Positions 53,597 to 61,848 of a stretch of DNA of 64,000 bases are shown in pieces (position 1 is the stretch's first letter; the number at the start of each line of letters is the position of its first letter). A model generated the notes under the pieces. It was not told the origin of the DNA. It ran no database searches and was given only the letters and a program-made list of their open reading frames with translations. The translations under genes and the position numbers were made by a program. This stretch comes from Nostoc sp. S4 (GTDB taxonomy: Bacteria; Cyanobacteriota; Cyanobacteriia; Cyanobacteriales; Nostocaceae), in the NCBI GenBank assembly GCA_029379225.1, contig JAQYWR010000005.1:62001-126000 (forward strand), in the 5' to 3' direction.

Positions 53597-55060
53597 CTAA
53601 AGATTACCGAATCCTTTTTTCTTTTTATCTTTCTTTTTCTTCTTGGTAGCTGGGGCGCCACCATTGTAACCCCGCCATCCAGGGGCAGGGGGACGATTGC
53701 CTGCACCTGCGAAGGCGTTGCCCATCCCACCGCCGCCGAACATTCCCGGCATCCCAGGGAAGCCGCCTTGACCCATTTGCTGCATGAGCGATCGCATTTT
53801 TTGGAAGTCAGCTACCAGTTTACTCACGTCAGCTTCTTTGTAGCCTGAACCAGTAGCAATCCGTCGCCGCCGACTGGGAGAACTGGCTAATAAATCGGGG
53901 TCGTGGCGTTCTTGGCGGGTCATGGAGTTAATCATCGCTTCACAGCGCTTGAGTTGGGTTTCTCCGTGCTTTAACTGGTCGTCTGAGAGTTTATTCATCC
54001 CTGGAATCATCTTCATGATCCCTCCCAGTGAACCCATGTTTTTCAACAAACGTAGCTGTTTGAGAAAGTCGGTGAAGTCAAACTTTGCCGTCAGGATTTT
54101 CTCCTGCATTTTCTCGGCATCTGCTAAATCAATTTCTTCTTGGGCTTTTTCGACCAAGGTCAACACATCACCCATTCCCAGAATCCGCGATGCCATGCGA
54201 TCGGGATAAAATGGTTGCAATGCTTCGACTTTTTCACCCACGCCCACAAACTTGATTGGCGCTCCCGAAATTCGTCGTACTGAGAGCGCTGCACCACCAC
54301 GGCTATCGCCATCAAGTTTGGTGAGAATCGCTCCAGTAATCCCGATTTGCTCGTGGAAGGTGCGGGTCAAATTGGCTGCCTCTTGACCAGTCATGGCGTC
54401 CACCACCAACAGAGTCTCGTCAGGTTGGACAGTTTGTTTGATCTGGGCTAATTCCGCCATCATGTCTTCGTCAATTTGCAGACGTCCAGCGGTATCAATA
54501 ATGACTGTATTTACACCTTCTGCTCTGCCGCGTTCTACGCCTTGCCGCGCGATTTCTACAGGGTCAGCATCGCTTCCAAGTTCAAAAACTGGTACGTCAA
54601 TTTGTTTACCTAACGTCACCAGCTGGTCGATCGCTGCTGGACGATACACGTCTGTTGCCACCAGCAAGCAACTACGGTCTAATTTTCTTAGATGTAAAGC
54701 CAACTTGGCAGTAGCGGTGGTTTTACCAGTACCTTGCAACCCAGCCATTAATACAATGGTAGGTTGCTCTTGGGCTTCTACTAAAGGAACATTCTCATCC
54801 CCCATTACCTCTACTAGCTCATCGTGAACAATTTTGATGAACTGTTGGTCAGGTCGCACGCCGGAGATTACCTCGGCTCCCTGTGCCTTAGTTTCGACTT
54901 CGCTAATAAAATCTTTGACTACCTGGAGATTGACATCTGCTTCCAACAAGGCGCGGCGTACTTCTCGCAAAGCGTCTTGAATATTGGATTGAGAAATTTT
55001 GTCCTGTCCCCGCAGTTTTTTCCAGGCGGCTTCTAAACGGTCAGATAGAGCATCAAACAT
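53597..55060 (-). CDS. ffh: Signal recognition particle protein Ffh
   Basis: GTPase that delivers membrane proteins to the FtsY receptor. N domain, then G domain with GLQGTGKTT (about residues 106-114), the DTAGR motif (about 190), TKLDGDSRGG, and the M domain with RTRRQERHDPDLLASSPSRRRRIATGSG (span about 373-397). The Gly/Met-rich tail (GQGGFPGMPGMFGGGGMG) and a terminal Lys run (KKKKKDKKKKG) are cyanobacterial traits. Length 487. Confidence 0.97.
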   Translation of the reverse strand: MFDALSDRLEAAWKKLRGQDKISQSNIQDALREVRRALLEADVNLQVVKDFISEVETKAQGAEVISGVRPDQQFIKIVHDELVEVMGDENVPLVEAQEQPTIVLMAGLQGTGKTTATAKLALHLRKLDRSCLLVATDVYRPAAIDQLVTLGKQIDVPVFELGSDADPVEIARQGVERGRAEGVNTVIIDTAGRLQIDEDMMAELAQIKQTVQPDETLLVVDAMTGQEAANLTRTFHEQIGITGAILTKLDGDSRGGAALSVRRISGAPIKFVGVGEKVEALQPFYPDRMASRILGMGDVLTLVEKAQEEIDLADAEKMQEKILTAKFDFTDFLKQLRLLKNMGSLGGIMKMIPGMNKLSDDQLKHGETQLKRCEAMINSMTRQERHDPDLLASSPSRRRRIATGSGYKEADVSKLVADFQKMRSLMQQMGQGGFPGMPGMFGGGGMGNAFAGAGNRPPAPGWRGYNGGAPATKKKKKDKKKKGFGNL

Positions 55061-55251
55061 AATGTAATTACAGGTAGTTCGCCAGTGAGGAATTCTGAAC
55101 CACCCCTAAATGCGATTCAGAGTTTCCAGTAAAATTTCAACGTGCTATCTACCAGCTTAGTAGTTTTCACCTCGACTGTTGCAACTAGATACCTACGTTT
55201 ATTGAAGTTGGGACTTCTGGATACTGCTTTTTTCTAGCGACGTACATTGAC

Positions 55252-55476
55252 TTGCTTGATGTGTATGATGAGTCTGTAATTATAAAAGTTGCAAACGATC
55301 TTGGGTTGAATGGCGATCGGATTGTGGAATTAGTATATGGCGATGTAGCTAACCAAGCACCAGTAGCAGCTTTGGCAGAATACAAGCAATTTGGCTATCT
55401 TGGTGTATTAACTTGGTGGTGGAAGGCGAAAGATTTTAGGGTAAGAATCGTGTCAATTGACTGGCTAAAAAGCTAA
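55252..55476 (+). CDS. Small hypothetical protein
   Basis: Coding-like frame of 74 residues starting at TTG 55252 (or GTG 55261), ending KIVSIDWLKS-like (RVRIVSIDWLKS). It contains VIIKVANDLGLNGDRIVELV and a Trp-rich YLGVLTWWWKAKDF. No family recognised and no clear ribosome binding site. The codon pattern and frame length suggest translation or a recent remnant. Confidence 0.35.
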   Translation: MLDVYDESVIIKVANDLGLNGDRIVELVYGDVANQAPVAALAEYKQFGYLGVLTWWWKAKDFRVRIVSIDWLKS

Positions 55477-56220
55477 AGTAATTATCCTAACTGGAAACTC
55501 TTTCAAGGATAGATTTTTTGGCATCTCGAAAATATATTTATCGGTTGGGTTAAGGTACGTAGACGATCGAAGCGAGTTTCTGGTAGGGTAACCCAACTTA
55601 TAAAAAATGGCGAAGGTATTGTGTTTTAGGGACATAAATATTTTATTTTTGCTGAGCTTTTCTCTAATACAAATTTACTATATTCAGAATAACTAAGGAC
55701 TTCCAAAGAATAAGTTACTCAATAAAAATTAAGAGTACAGACTTAAACAATTTGGTAAATATTCTTGTACCTAATAACCACTCCTTGCTGGATAATCATC
55801 CATACAAGTCAGATTAATATAGCAATCCTATTTTAGTTTTGAAAAATATTAGTATTGACTGTTAACAGTTAATAGTCAACATCCTGGACATCAAGATTTT
55901 ACAAATTCTTTAGGACTGCTATCGTTAATTATTTAATTCTCGATCGAGAAAATTTTTAATCTATTTTAACCTTTTATTGTCGCTTTTATTCAAGAATAAT
56001 CTAAAAATTTGGTTATTTCATTATTTTAAAAAATTTATTTTTAATTTACAAGAGTTTCAGGCATCATTTTTTAGTGACATAAATAGTTTATTTTTAGTCA
56101 ATAAATTTTTTTTAATAATCAAGTTAAGTTTTTAGTTTTTTTATAGAATCGAAATTAACCGAACAGTATTTCTGTTCAGTAGTCAGAAAAAAATACAATT
56201 AGCCATTTGTAGGAATCAAA
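55477..56220. other. AT-rich region upstream of the RiPP cluster
   Basis: 744 bp without a supported gene. The part from 55900 to 56200 is strongly AT-rich with TTTTTAAT-type runs, likely the promoter zone of the first precursor gene. A TGACTGTTAACAGTTAATAGTCA palindrome lies at 55857-55879. Confidence 0.5.
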
Positions 56221-56472
56221 ATGGAAGCAGATAATAGAAAATTCAATAATCAAATCGAAATTAATGATTTGATTGACGAAGCTGTAAACAATGCACTAGC
56301 ACGTAGAAACCACGTTATAGATGTAAATGAGGATTTAGCAAATTTATCTAGTGAAGAAGCTGAAAATATTGTAGGAGGACTGAGTACACCTACAGTCGCA
56401 GGTTTTAAACCTGTTTGCCCTCCAATAATCGTAGGACTAATAGCAGTAGATGTAGACGTATTAAAAGCTTAA
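56221..56472 (+). CDS. Candidate RiPP precursor peptide with VGG cleavage site
   Basis: An 83-residue peptide. The acidic leader (residues 1-53) ends in SSEEAENIVGG, a double-glycine motif used by peptidase-transporters. The 30-residue core that follows begins LSTPTVAGFKPVCPPIIVGL and contains Ser55, Thr56, Thr58 and one Cys (C66). Ser/Thr plus Cys is what a dehydratase/cyclase pathway needs; the kinase/HopA1 pair downstream could act here. No close family is recognised. AGGAATC lies before ATG 56221. Confidence 0.6.
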   Translation: MEADNRKFNNQIEINDLIDEAVNNALARRNHVIDVNEDLANLSSEEAENIVGGLSTPTVAGFKPVCPPIIVGLIAVDVDVLKA

Positions 56473-56506
56473 TCCTTGAGTCAAAATTATCTTCACTTAA
56501 TAACTC

Positions 56507-56941
56507 ATGGAAACTTCTGCCGATCGGACTACACTTTGTCCCAGTGCTAGACCAGAACTGGCAAACAGCGTAGTCTTTGGTTTAGTTGCTGGCATGACCC
56601 AAGCGCGGGTAACTTATCTCAAACAGCCACTAGCTGTTACAGATGAACTCTTAGCAAAAGCTAGCCCAGTTACACCCACTGAAATTTTTCGCACTGCTGC
56701 CCCTTGTGCATTAAACAAATGTCAGCATTTTGATGGTCAAGATTGTCGTCTCGCGACGAGAGTTGCAGAAAAGTTGCCTGCTGTAGTAGCAGAACTTCCC
56801 CCCTGTTCTATACGTAGAGACTGCCGTTGGTGGCAGCAAGAAGGCAAAGCAGCTTGTCTGCGTTGTCCGCAAATCATAACTGACAATTACAATCCATCTG
56901 GGCTAATGCATGAAGTTGCTCTATCCGAAGCAATTAGTTAA
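56507..56941 (+). CDS. Cysteine-rich protein of the RiPP cluster
   Basis: A 144-residue soluble protein with eight cysteines (11, 67, 72, 80, 100, 106, 117, 120), grouped as PCALNKCQHFDGQDC and CSIRRDC... CLRC. The spacing suggests metal or Fe-S binding. The stretch ATSVEKLPAVVAELPP-like (VAEKLPAVVAELPPCSIRRDC) resembles a conserved cyanobacterial protein often found near peptide-modifying genes; I cannot name the family. It is 34 bp after the first precursor and 10 bp before the second, so it belongs to the same operon. Confidence 0.7.
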   Translation: METSADRTTLCPSARPELANSVVFGLVAGMTQARVTYLKQPLAVTDELLAKASPVTPTEIFRTAAPCALNKCQHFDGQDCRLATRVAEKLPAVVAELPPCSIRRDCRWWQQEGKAACLRCPQIITDNYNPSGLMHEVALSEAIS

Positions 56942-56951
56942 GGAGAAAATT

Positions 56952-57311
56952 ATGTCTTTTGAAAATGTCAGAGCTTTCTACGAAAAGCTTGTTAGCGATG
57001 AAGCTTTCCGCAGCAAAATGCAACAAGTTCAAAGCAAAGATGAATGTAGCAGATTAGTACAAGAAGCTGGTTATGATTTTACTCAAGAAGAGTTTGAAGA
57101 ATATACAGCTCAATTATTAGAGTCAAATCCTGATAATAGTGAAATCAGAGATTTAAATGACCAAGAACTAGAAACTGTTTTTGGTGGGGCTTCTTCATTA
57201 ATTGGTAGTATGCCAATAGCCCAGCCATTGTATGGGGTTATTTTTTGGCCACCTATTAAATGGCCACCTATTCATCCTCAACCTCTGTATGGAATTGTGG
57301 CTAGCGAATAA
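56952..57311 (+). CDS. Nif11-leader RiPP precursor with two LYG motifs
   Basis: A 119-residue precursor. The leader (1-79) is a Nif11-like domain (MSFENVRAFYEKLVSDEAFR; then QEAGYDFTQEEFEEY) ending in ELETVFGG. The 40-residue core holds QPLYG twice (LYG at 93-95 and 112-114) and WPPI twice (W99, W104), in a pattern QPLYG-VIF-WPPIK-WPPIH-PQPLYG. Plp-type spliceases act on XYG motifs and cut out tyramine, leaving an alpha-keto-beta-amino acid. ATG 56952 follows AAGGAGAAAATT. Confidence 0.82.
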   Translation: MSFENVRAFYEKLVSDEAFRSKMQQVQSKDECSRLVQEAGYDFTQEEFEEYTAQLLESNPDNSEIRDLNDQELETVFGGASSLIGSMPIAQPLYGVIFWPPIKWPPIHPQPLYGIVASE

Positions 57312-57403
57312 TTTCAAGTCATTTAGAGCTATCATCTAAGATTTTTTGGGACGGATAATAAAAAACCGTCCCTATTTAAATAAGTTAAATAGAGGATATT
57401 TTT

Positions 57404-58663
57404 ATGAGCGATCGCCGAATTAGTTATGCAGTTTGGGAAATTACTTTAAAATGCAATCTTGCCTGTCAGCACTGTGGTTCTCGTGCAGGGCATACAAGGG
57501 CAAAAGAACTTTCTACAGCCGAAGCCCTCGATTTAGTCAAACAAATGGCAGACGTTGGTATTACTGAAGTTACTTTAATTGGTGGTGAAGCTTTTCTACG
57601 TCCAGATTGGTTGGAAATTGCCCAAGCCATTAATCAAGCAGGAATGCTTTGTGGTATGACTACTGGCGGTTATGGCATCACCTTAGACACAGCACGCCGG
57701 ATGAAAGAAGCCGGAATTAGAGTAGTCTCTGTTTCTGTTGATGGACTAGAAGCTACTCACGATCGCCTCCGGGGTAGACAGGGCTCATGGCAATGGGCAT
57801 TTAAAACCATGAGTCACCTCAAACAAGCAGGTATCGCTTTTGGTTGCAATACTCAAATCAATCGCCTTTCTGCACCAGAATTTCCCAGTATCTACGAACA
57901 TATCCGCGATGCTGGCATCTTCGCTTGGCAGATTCAACTGACTGTACCAATGGGAAATGCAGCAGATAACAACGAAATTCTCCTGCAACCTTATGAATTA
58001 CTAGATGTTTATCCGATGATTGCTCGTGTTGCCGAACGGGCACAACAAGAAGGGATTAAGCTTCAGCCAGGGAATAATATTGGCTACTTCGGCCCTTACG
58101 AGCGATTTTTGCGTGGGGGGAGTGCTTGGTCATTTTGGCAAGGATGCAATGCCGGACTCTCAACATTAGGAATTGAGGCTGATGGTGCGATTAAAGGTTG
58201 TCCTTCGCTGCCAACTTCCGCCTATACCGGTGGTAACATTCGGGATTACTCTTTGCGAACGATCGTCGAAGAGACAGAAGAACTGCGCTTTAATTTGGGG
58301 GCTGGGACACCCAAAGGCACAGAACATTTGTGGGGTTTCTGTAAAACTTGTGAATTTGCAGAACTATGTCGAGGTGGTTGTAGTTGGACTGCACATGTAT
58401 TTTTTAACAAACGAGGTAACAATCCTTACTGTCATTATCGCGCTCTCACACAAGCTAAACGTGGTATTCGAGAACGAGTATTTCTCAAGAATCAAGCCGA
58501 GGGCAAACCTTTTGATAATGGTGAATTTGGTTTGATTGAAGAACCCATTGATACTCCTTGGCCAGAAAATGATTCGCTACACTTTAGTGCTGATAGTATT
58601 CAATGGCCCCAAAGCTGGCAGTCAAAACAGGAATCATACCAATTAGTAGTTAGTAATCCGTAA
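57404..58663 (+). CDS. Radical SAM/SPASM peptide-modifying enzyme
   Basis: CxxxCxxC cluster (C17, C21, C24 in CNLACQHC) for S-adenosylmethionine cleavage, then IGGEAFLRPDW, STDGLE-like SVSVDGLEATHDRLRG, and a C-terminal SPASM region with extra cysteines (GCNAGLS, GCPSLP, CKTCEFAELCRGGCSW). Length 419. The gene follows the LYG precursor by 92 bp, behind GAGGATA. Candidate splicease by analogy with PlpX; epimerase or cross-linking activity is the alternative. Confidence 0.9.
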   Translation: MSDRRISYAVWEITLKCNLACQHCGSRAGHTRAKELSTAEALDLVKQMADVGITEVTLIGGEAFLRPDWLEIAQAINQAGMLCGMTTGGYGITLDTARRMKEAGIRVVSVSVDGLEATHDRLRGRQGSWQWAFKTMSHLKQAGIAFGCNTQINRLSAPEFPSIYEHIRDAGIFAWQIQLTVPMGNAADNNEILLQPYELLDVYPMIARVAERAQQEGIKLQPGNNIGYFGPYERFLRGGSAWSFWQGCNAGLSTLGIEADGAIKGCPSLPTSAYTGGNIRDYSLRTIVEETEELRFNLGAGTPKGTEHLWGFCKTCEFAELCRGGCSWTAHVFFNKRGNNPYCHYRALTQAKRGIRERVFLKNQAEGKPFDNGEFGLIEEPIDTPWPENDSLHFSADSIQWPQSWQSKQESYQLVVSNP

Positions 58664-58676
58664 TTAAAAAAGTCAG

Positions 58677-58886
58677 ATGGATAATAATTCTGTTTCCAAT
58701 CCCCCAGATGGCAATTTAAAGTTATTGCCAGACGAATCTCAAAGCCAGGTAAATGCTGCCAACTTTCTCTTGCCCCGTTCAGCATGGAGTAGTCAAGTAG
58801 CCTATTTAAGAGTACTTTTTAGAGCAAAGAAAGCTTTAGATCGAATAGAACAAGAAGCAAAAAATGAGTATAGTAATTCTAAATAA
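58677..58886 (+). CDS. Small partner protein of the radical SAM enzyme
   Basis: A 69-residue soluble protein starting 13 bp after the radical SAM stop, so surely co-transcribed. The C-terminal half is basic and helical (VAYLRVLFRAKKALDRIEQ). Plp-type spliceases need a small PlpY partner encoded beside PlpX; this gene has the right place and size, but homology could not be checked. Confidence 0.6.
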   Translation: MDNNSVSNPPDGNLKLLPDESQSQVNAANFLLPRSAWSSQVAYLRVLFRAKKALDRIEQEAKNEYSNSK

Positions 58887-59133
58887 CTCATAAAAATATA
58901 GGCATCAGTTATCTTTATATAGCATCAAGTGGCGTTAGGGAATAGGGAATCACCTTTTTAATGTGTACGGAGTTTTCAAAAATAAAATAGGAGTCTTATT
59001 ACTGCTGTAACACTTAATCTGTTAGATAGAGATTACTTAACCTTAATTTTACAAAAGGTATTTAGGATTGCTGTGTTCGCTTTAATAAGCATCTTTCTGA
59101 ACTTCTTTAGCAATCCTTACAGGAAAACTGCCG

Positions 59134-60390
59134 ATGTTGAAAAAGCTATTGATGGTTGCTGCCAGCACCATATCTATTGTTCTTGGTGTTGGAGAAGCTT
59201 CACAAGCTGCTACTTTTCAAGTGGTAGCTAGTAACCTTGATAGTCCTAGAGGGCTTACCTTTGGCCCAGATGGCGCACTTTATGTTGTAGAAGCTGGTAG
59301 AGGAGGTACAAGTCCATGTATCCCTGCACCCGGTGCTGGGCCTGATGGGCCTCAAGTTTGTTATGGCTCCACTGGAGGCATCACACGTATTCAAAATGGT
59401 ACGCAGGAACGTATTGTTACAGGCTTACCATCGGTTGCATTACCTGTTACTATTCCCGGCACTGATATCACTGTGACTATTGATGCTACTGGTGCCCATG
59501 ACCTGAAGTTTGATTCCCTTGGCAAGGCTTATCTTGCCATTGGTTTAGGATCGTCTCCAGAACGACGTGATGATATTCTACAAGTCCCTGAATTTGGGCA
59601 ATTAGTTGCTCTCAATAACCTCACCGGACAAGCCTCACTAACTCCGTTAGCAGATTTGGCACAATACGAAGGATCGTTTAATCCTGATAATGGAAGTTCG
59701 GGCTTTTTTAATCCCTATAACGAAGGTATTGATAGTAATCCATATTCATTTGTAATTAAGGGTGATAGTGCTTATATTATTGACGCGGCAGGTAACGATT
59801 TCTTCCGCGCTAAATTAGATGGTAGCGAGTTGAAACTTTTATCTGTATTTCCCGCACGCCCTGCAACTGACCCAATTACCGGTCAAACGATTGGAATGCA
59901 AACCGTTCCCACGTCAGTTAGTATCGGGCCGGATGGAGCATTTTATATCTCAGAATTTACTGGATTTCCGTATGAAAAGGGTGCAGCACGTATTTTCCGC
60001 GTTGGTGCTGATAACCAACCAACAGTTTATGCAGATGGATTCACTCATATCATTGATACCGCTTTTGATAATCGGGGTGGACTGTATGTGCTGGAGTACG
60101 CTGCAAATTCTTTATATCCTACGACCTATCCCAATCCAGGTGACCTGATTTACATTACTCCTAATGGTACTCGTCAAACCATTTCCAGTGGAGAGCTACT
60201 TTTTCCAACTGCTTTGGAACTTGACTCTAATGGGAATATTTATGTATCAAATCAAGGTTATATTCCTGGGTCGGGTCAAGTGTTGAAGTTTGCACCTGCT
60301 TCTGTGCCTGAACCTACTTTTGCCTTAAGTTTGTTTGCCTTTGGTATTCTTGCCTTTTCACCATTTTGTAAAAAGTTAAGCACTAAATAA
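59134..60390 (+). CDS. ScyD/ScyE-like exported protein with PEP-CTERM
   Basis: Signal peptide (MLKKLLMVAASTISIVLGVG, cleavage near ...SQA-ATF), then NHL/SMP30-type beta-propeller repeats (for example LDSPRGLTFGPDGALYVVEA, and FDNRGGLYVLEYA). The C-terminus has a sorting signal: VPEP at about residue 388, a hydrophobic span and a Lys-rich end. ScyD and ScyE accompany scytonemin genes, but no such genes are here. It may be a surface protein unrelated to the peptide pathway. Confidence 0.88.
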   Translation: MLKKLLMVAASTISIVLGVGEASQAATFQVVASNLDSPRGLTFGPDGALYVVEAGRGGTSPCIPAPGAGPDGPQVCYGSTGGITRIQNGTQERIVTGLPSVALPVTIPGTDITVTIDATGAHDLKFDSLGKAYLAIGLGSSPERRDDILQVPEFGQLVALNNLTGQASLTPLADLAQYEGSFNPDNGSSGFFNPYNEGIDSNPYSFVIKGDSAYIIDAAGNDFFRAKLDGSELKLLSVFPARPATDPITGQTIGMQTVPTSVSIGPDGAFYISEFTGFPYEKGAARIFRVGADNQPTVYADGFTHIIDTAFDNRGGLYVLEYAANSLYPTTYPNPGDLIYITPNGTRQTISSGELLFPTALELDSNGNIYVSNQGYIPGSGQVLKFAPASVPEPTFALSLFAFGILAFSPFCKKLSTK

Positions 60391-60584
60391 GGACGTTATC
60401 TAAACATAATTCAGAAGTAAGGAATTAGAACTCAGCATAAATTTTCTATAACTTCCGAATGAATAAGTAGTGCAAAACTGCGCTACATTCAAGATTTAGT
60501 AGTCTACAATTAGTAGCTGGTTTGAATACCCCAATAATTAATTATAATTCTAGAATTATAATTTTTAATTTTTTGAATATAGCT

Positions 60585-61766
60585 ATGAAACAAAAGTTAT
60601 TTTTGAATTCTCAAAATATTAGAAATTACTTAGTTGAGCTTGGCTTTTGTAAAGCTCTTGAAAAAGAGAGTTTGATTCTAGAGTTAATTCCTGTGGAAAC
60701 TAAAAACTTTAACTTGCTAGTGACCTTACCTGATAGTCATAAGTTACTTGTGAAGCAGGAACGGTATCAACAGCAAACGGTAAATAGTGAATTAGGGAAT
60801 GAATTGAAGGTAAGAAAATTATTGCATGAAGTTGATAACCTAGATTTTCTTCAAACCTTTATGCCGCAAATCCTACATTCAGATCGAGAAAACTCAATTA
60901 TGATTTTGAGTTATTTATCTGATTATCAAGATTTAGATATTTTCTATAGAAAACATCATGACTTTTCAACTGAAATTAGTTCAGCTTTAGGAAGTGCGAT
61001 CGCCACTATTCATCGTGAAACTTTAAACCATCAACAATATCGAGACTTTTTGTTGCAAGATTCTATATTACCTGAGAAAGAACGTATTTTCAGTTCGCTC
61101 TATGCCTTAGAGGAAATCGGTCCAGAAGTATTTGGTATTTTTCCAACAGAAGGCTTTAAATTTCTTGCTCTCTATCAACGGTATGAGAGTTTATCCCAAG
61201 CGATTGCAGATTTAATAAATATATTTAATCCTTGCTGTTTAACTCATAACGACCTAAAATTATGCAACGTTCTCTTACAAGAAGATTGGGAACAACAACT
61301 AGGTAAAGAAACTATACGAATCATTGACTGGGAACTTTCTAGTTGGGGAGATCCCGCCTATGATTTAGGTACTCTGATTGCTAGCTATCTTAAGCTATGG
61401 CTAAATAGTTTAGTAGTTAGTAAAGTTCTGAAAATTGAGCAATCTTTAAAGTTAGCAACAGTTCCTCTGGAAAACTTGCAACCTTCTATTGCTAGCCTAC
61501 TTCAAGCTTATTTAATTACTTTCCCTAGCATTGTAGAACATCATCCTGACTTTTTACAGCGAGTTGTACAATTTACTGGTACAGCTCTAATTTGCGAAAT
61601 ATTATCATCAATTAAATATCAAAAGACCTTTGGTAATACGGGAATCTGTATGCTTCAAGTAGCTAAAAGTTTAGTTTGCCGTCCAGAAGCTTCTCTGTTA
61701 ACTATTTCTGGTGTATCTGCAACTGAGTTGATGCAATTTGTGAGCAATAAAATTTACTTTAACTAA
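60585..61766 (+). CDS. Aminoglycoside-phosphotransferase-like kinase (LxmK/TvaC type)
   Basis: Kinase-fold protein of 393 residues. The catalytic loop is THNDLKLCNVLL (H221, D223, N228) and the metal Asp is in IIDWELSSWGDPAYDLG near 247-263. Start at ATG 60585 (MKQKLFLNS), chosen over a TTG at 60522. The HopA1-like gene follows 82 bp downstream on the same strand; kinase plus HopA1 is the dehydratase pair of class V lanthipeptides and thioamitides, in which the kinase phosphorylates Ser/Thr of the peptide. Confidence 0.85.
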   Translation: MKQKLFLNSQNIRNYLVELGFCKALEKESLILELIPVETKNFNLLVTLPDSHKLLVKQERYQQQTVNSELGNELKVRKLLHEVDNLDFLQTFMPQILHSDRENSIMILSYLSDYQDLDIFYRKHHDFSTEISSALGSAIATIHRETLNHQQYRDFLLQDSILPEKERIFSSLYALEEIGPEVFGIFPTEGFKFLALYQRYESLSQAIADLINIFNPCCLTHNDLKLCNVLLQEDWEQQLGKETIRIIDWELSSWGDPAYDLGTLIASYLKLWLNSLVVSKVLKIEQSLKLATVPLENLQPSIASLLQAYLITFPSIVEHHPDFLQRVVQFTGTALICEILSSIKYQKTFGNTGICMLQVAKSLVCRPEASLLTISGVSATELMQFVSNKIYFN

Positions 61767-61848
61767 GGACTAGGAAGATTTAGATAGAATTTAAATCCTA
61801 GTTTATATTAAGCCTTTTTGTCAGGTTCTTAATTATGAATTATGAATT

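Noticed and set aside
59134..60390. Scytonemin biosynthesis locus
   Set aside because: Only a ScyD/ScyE-like protein is present; no scyA, scyB, scyC or aromatic amino acid genes are near.
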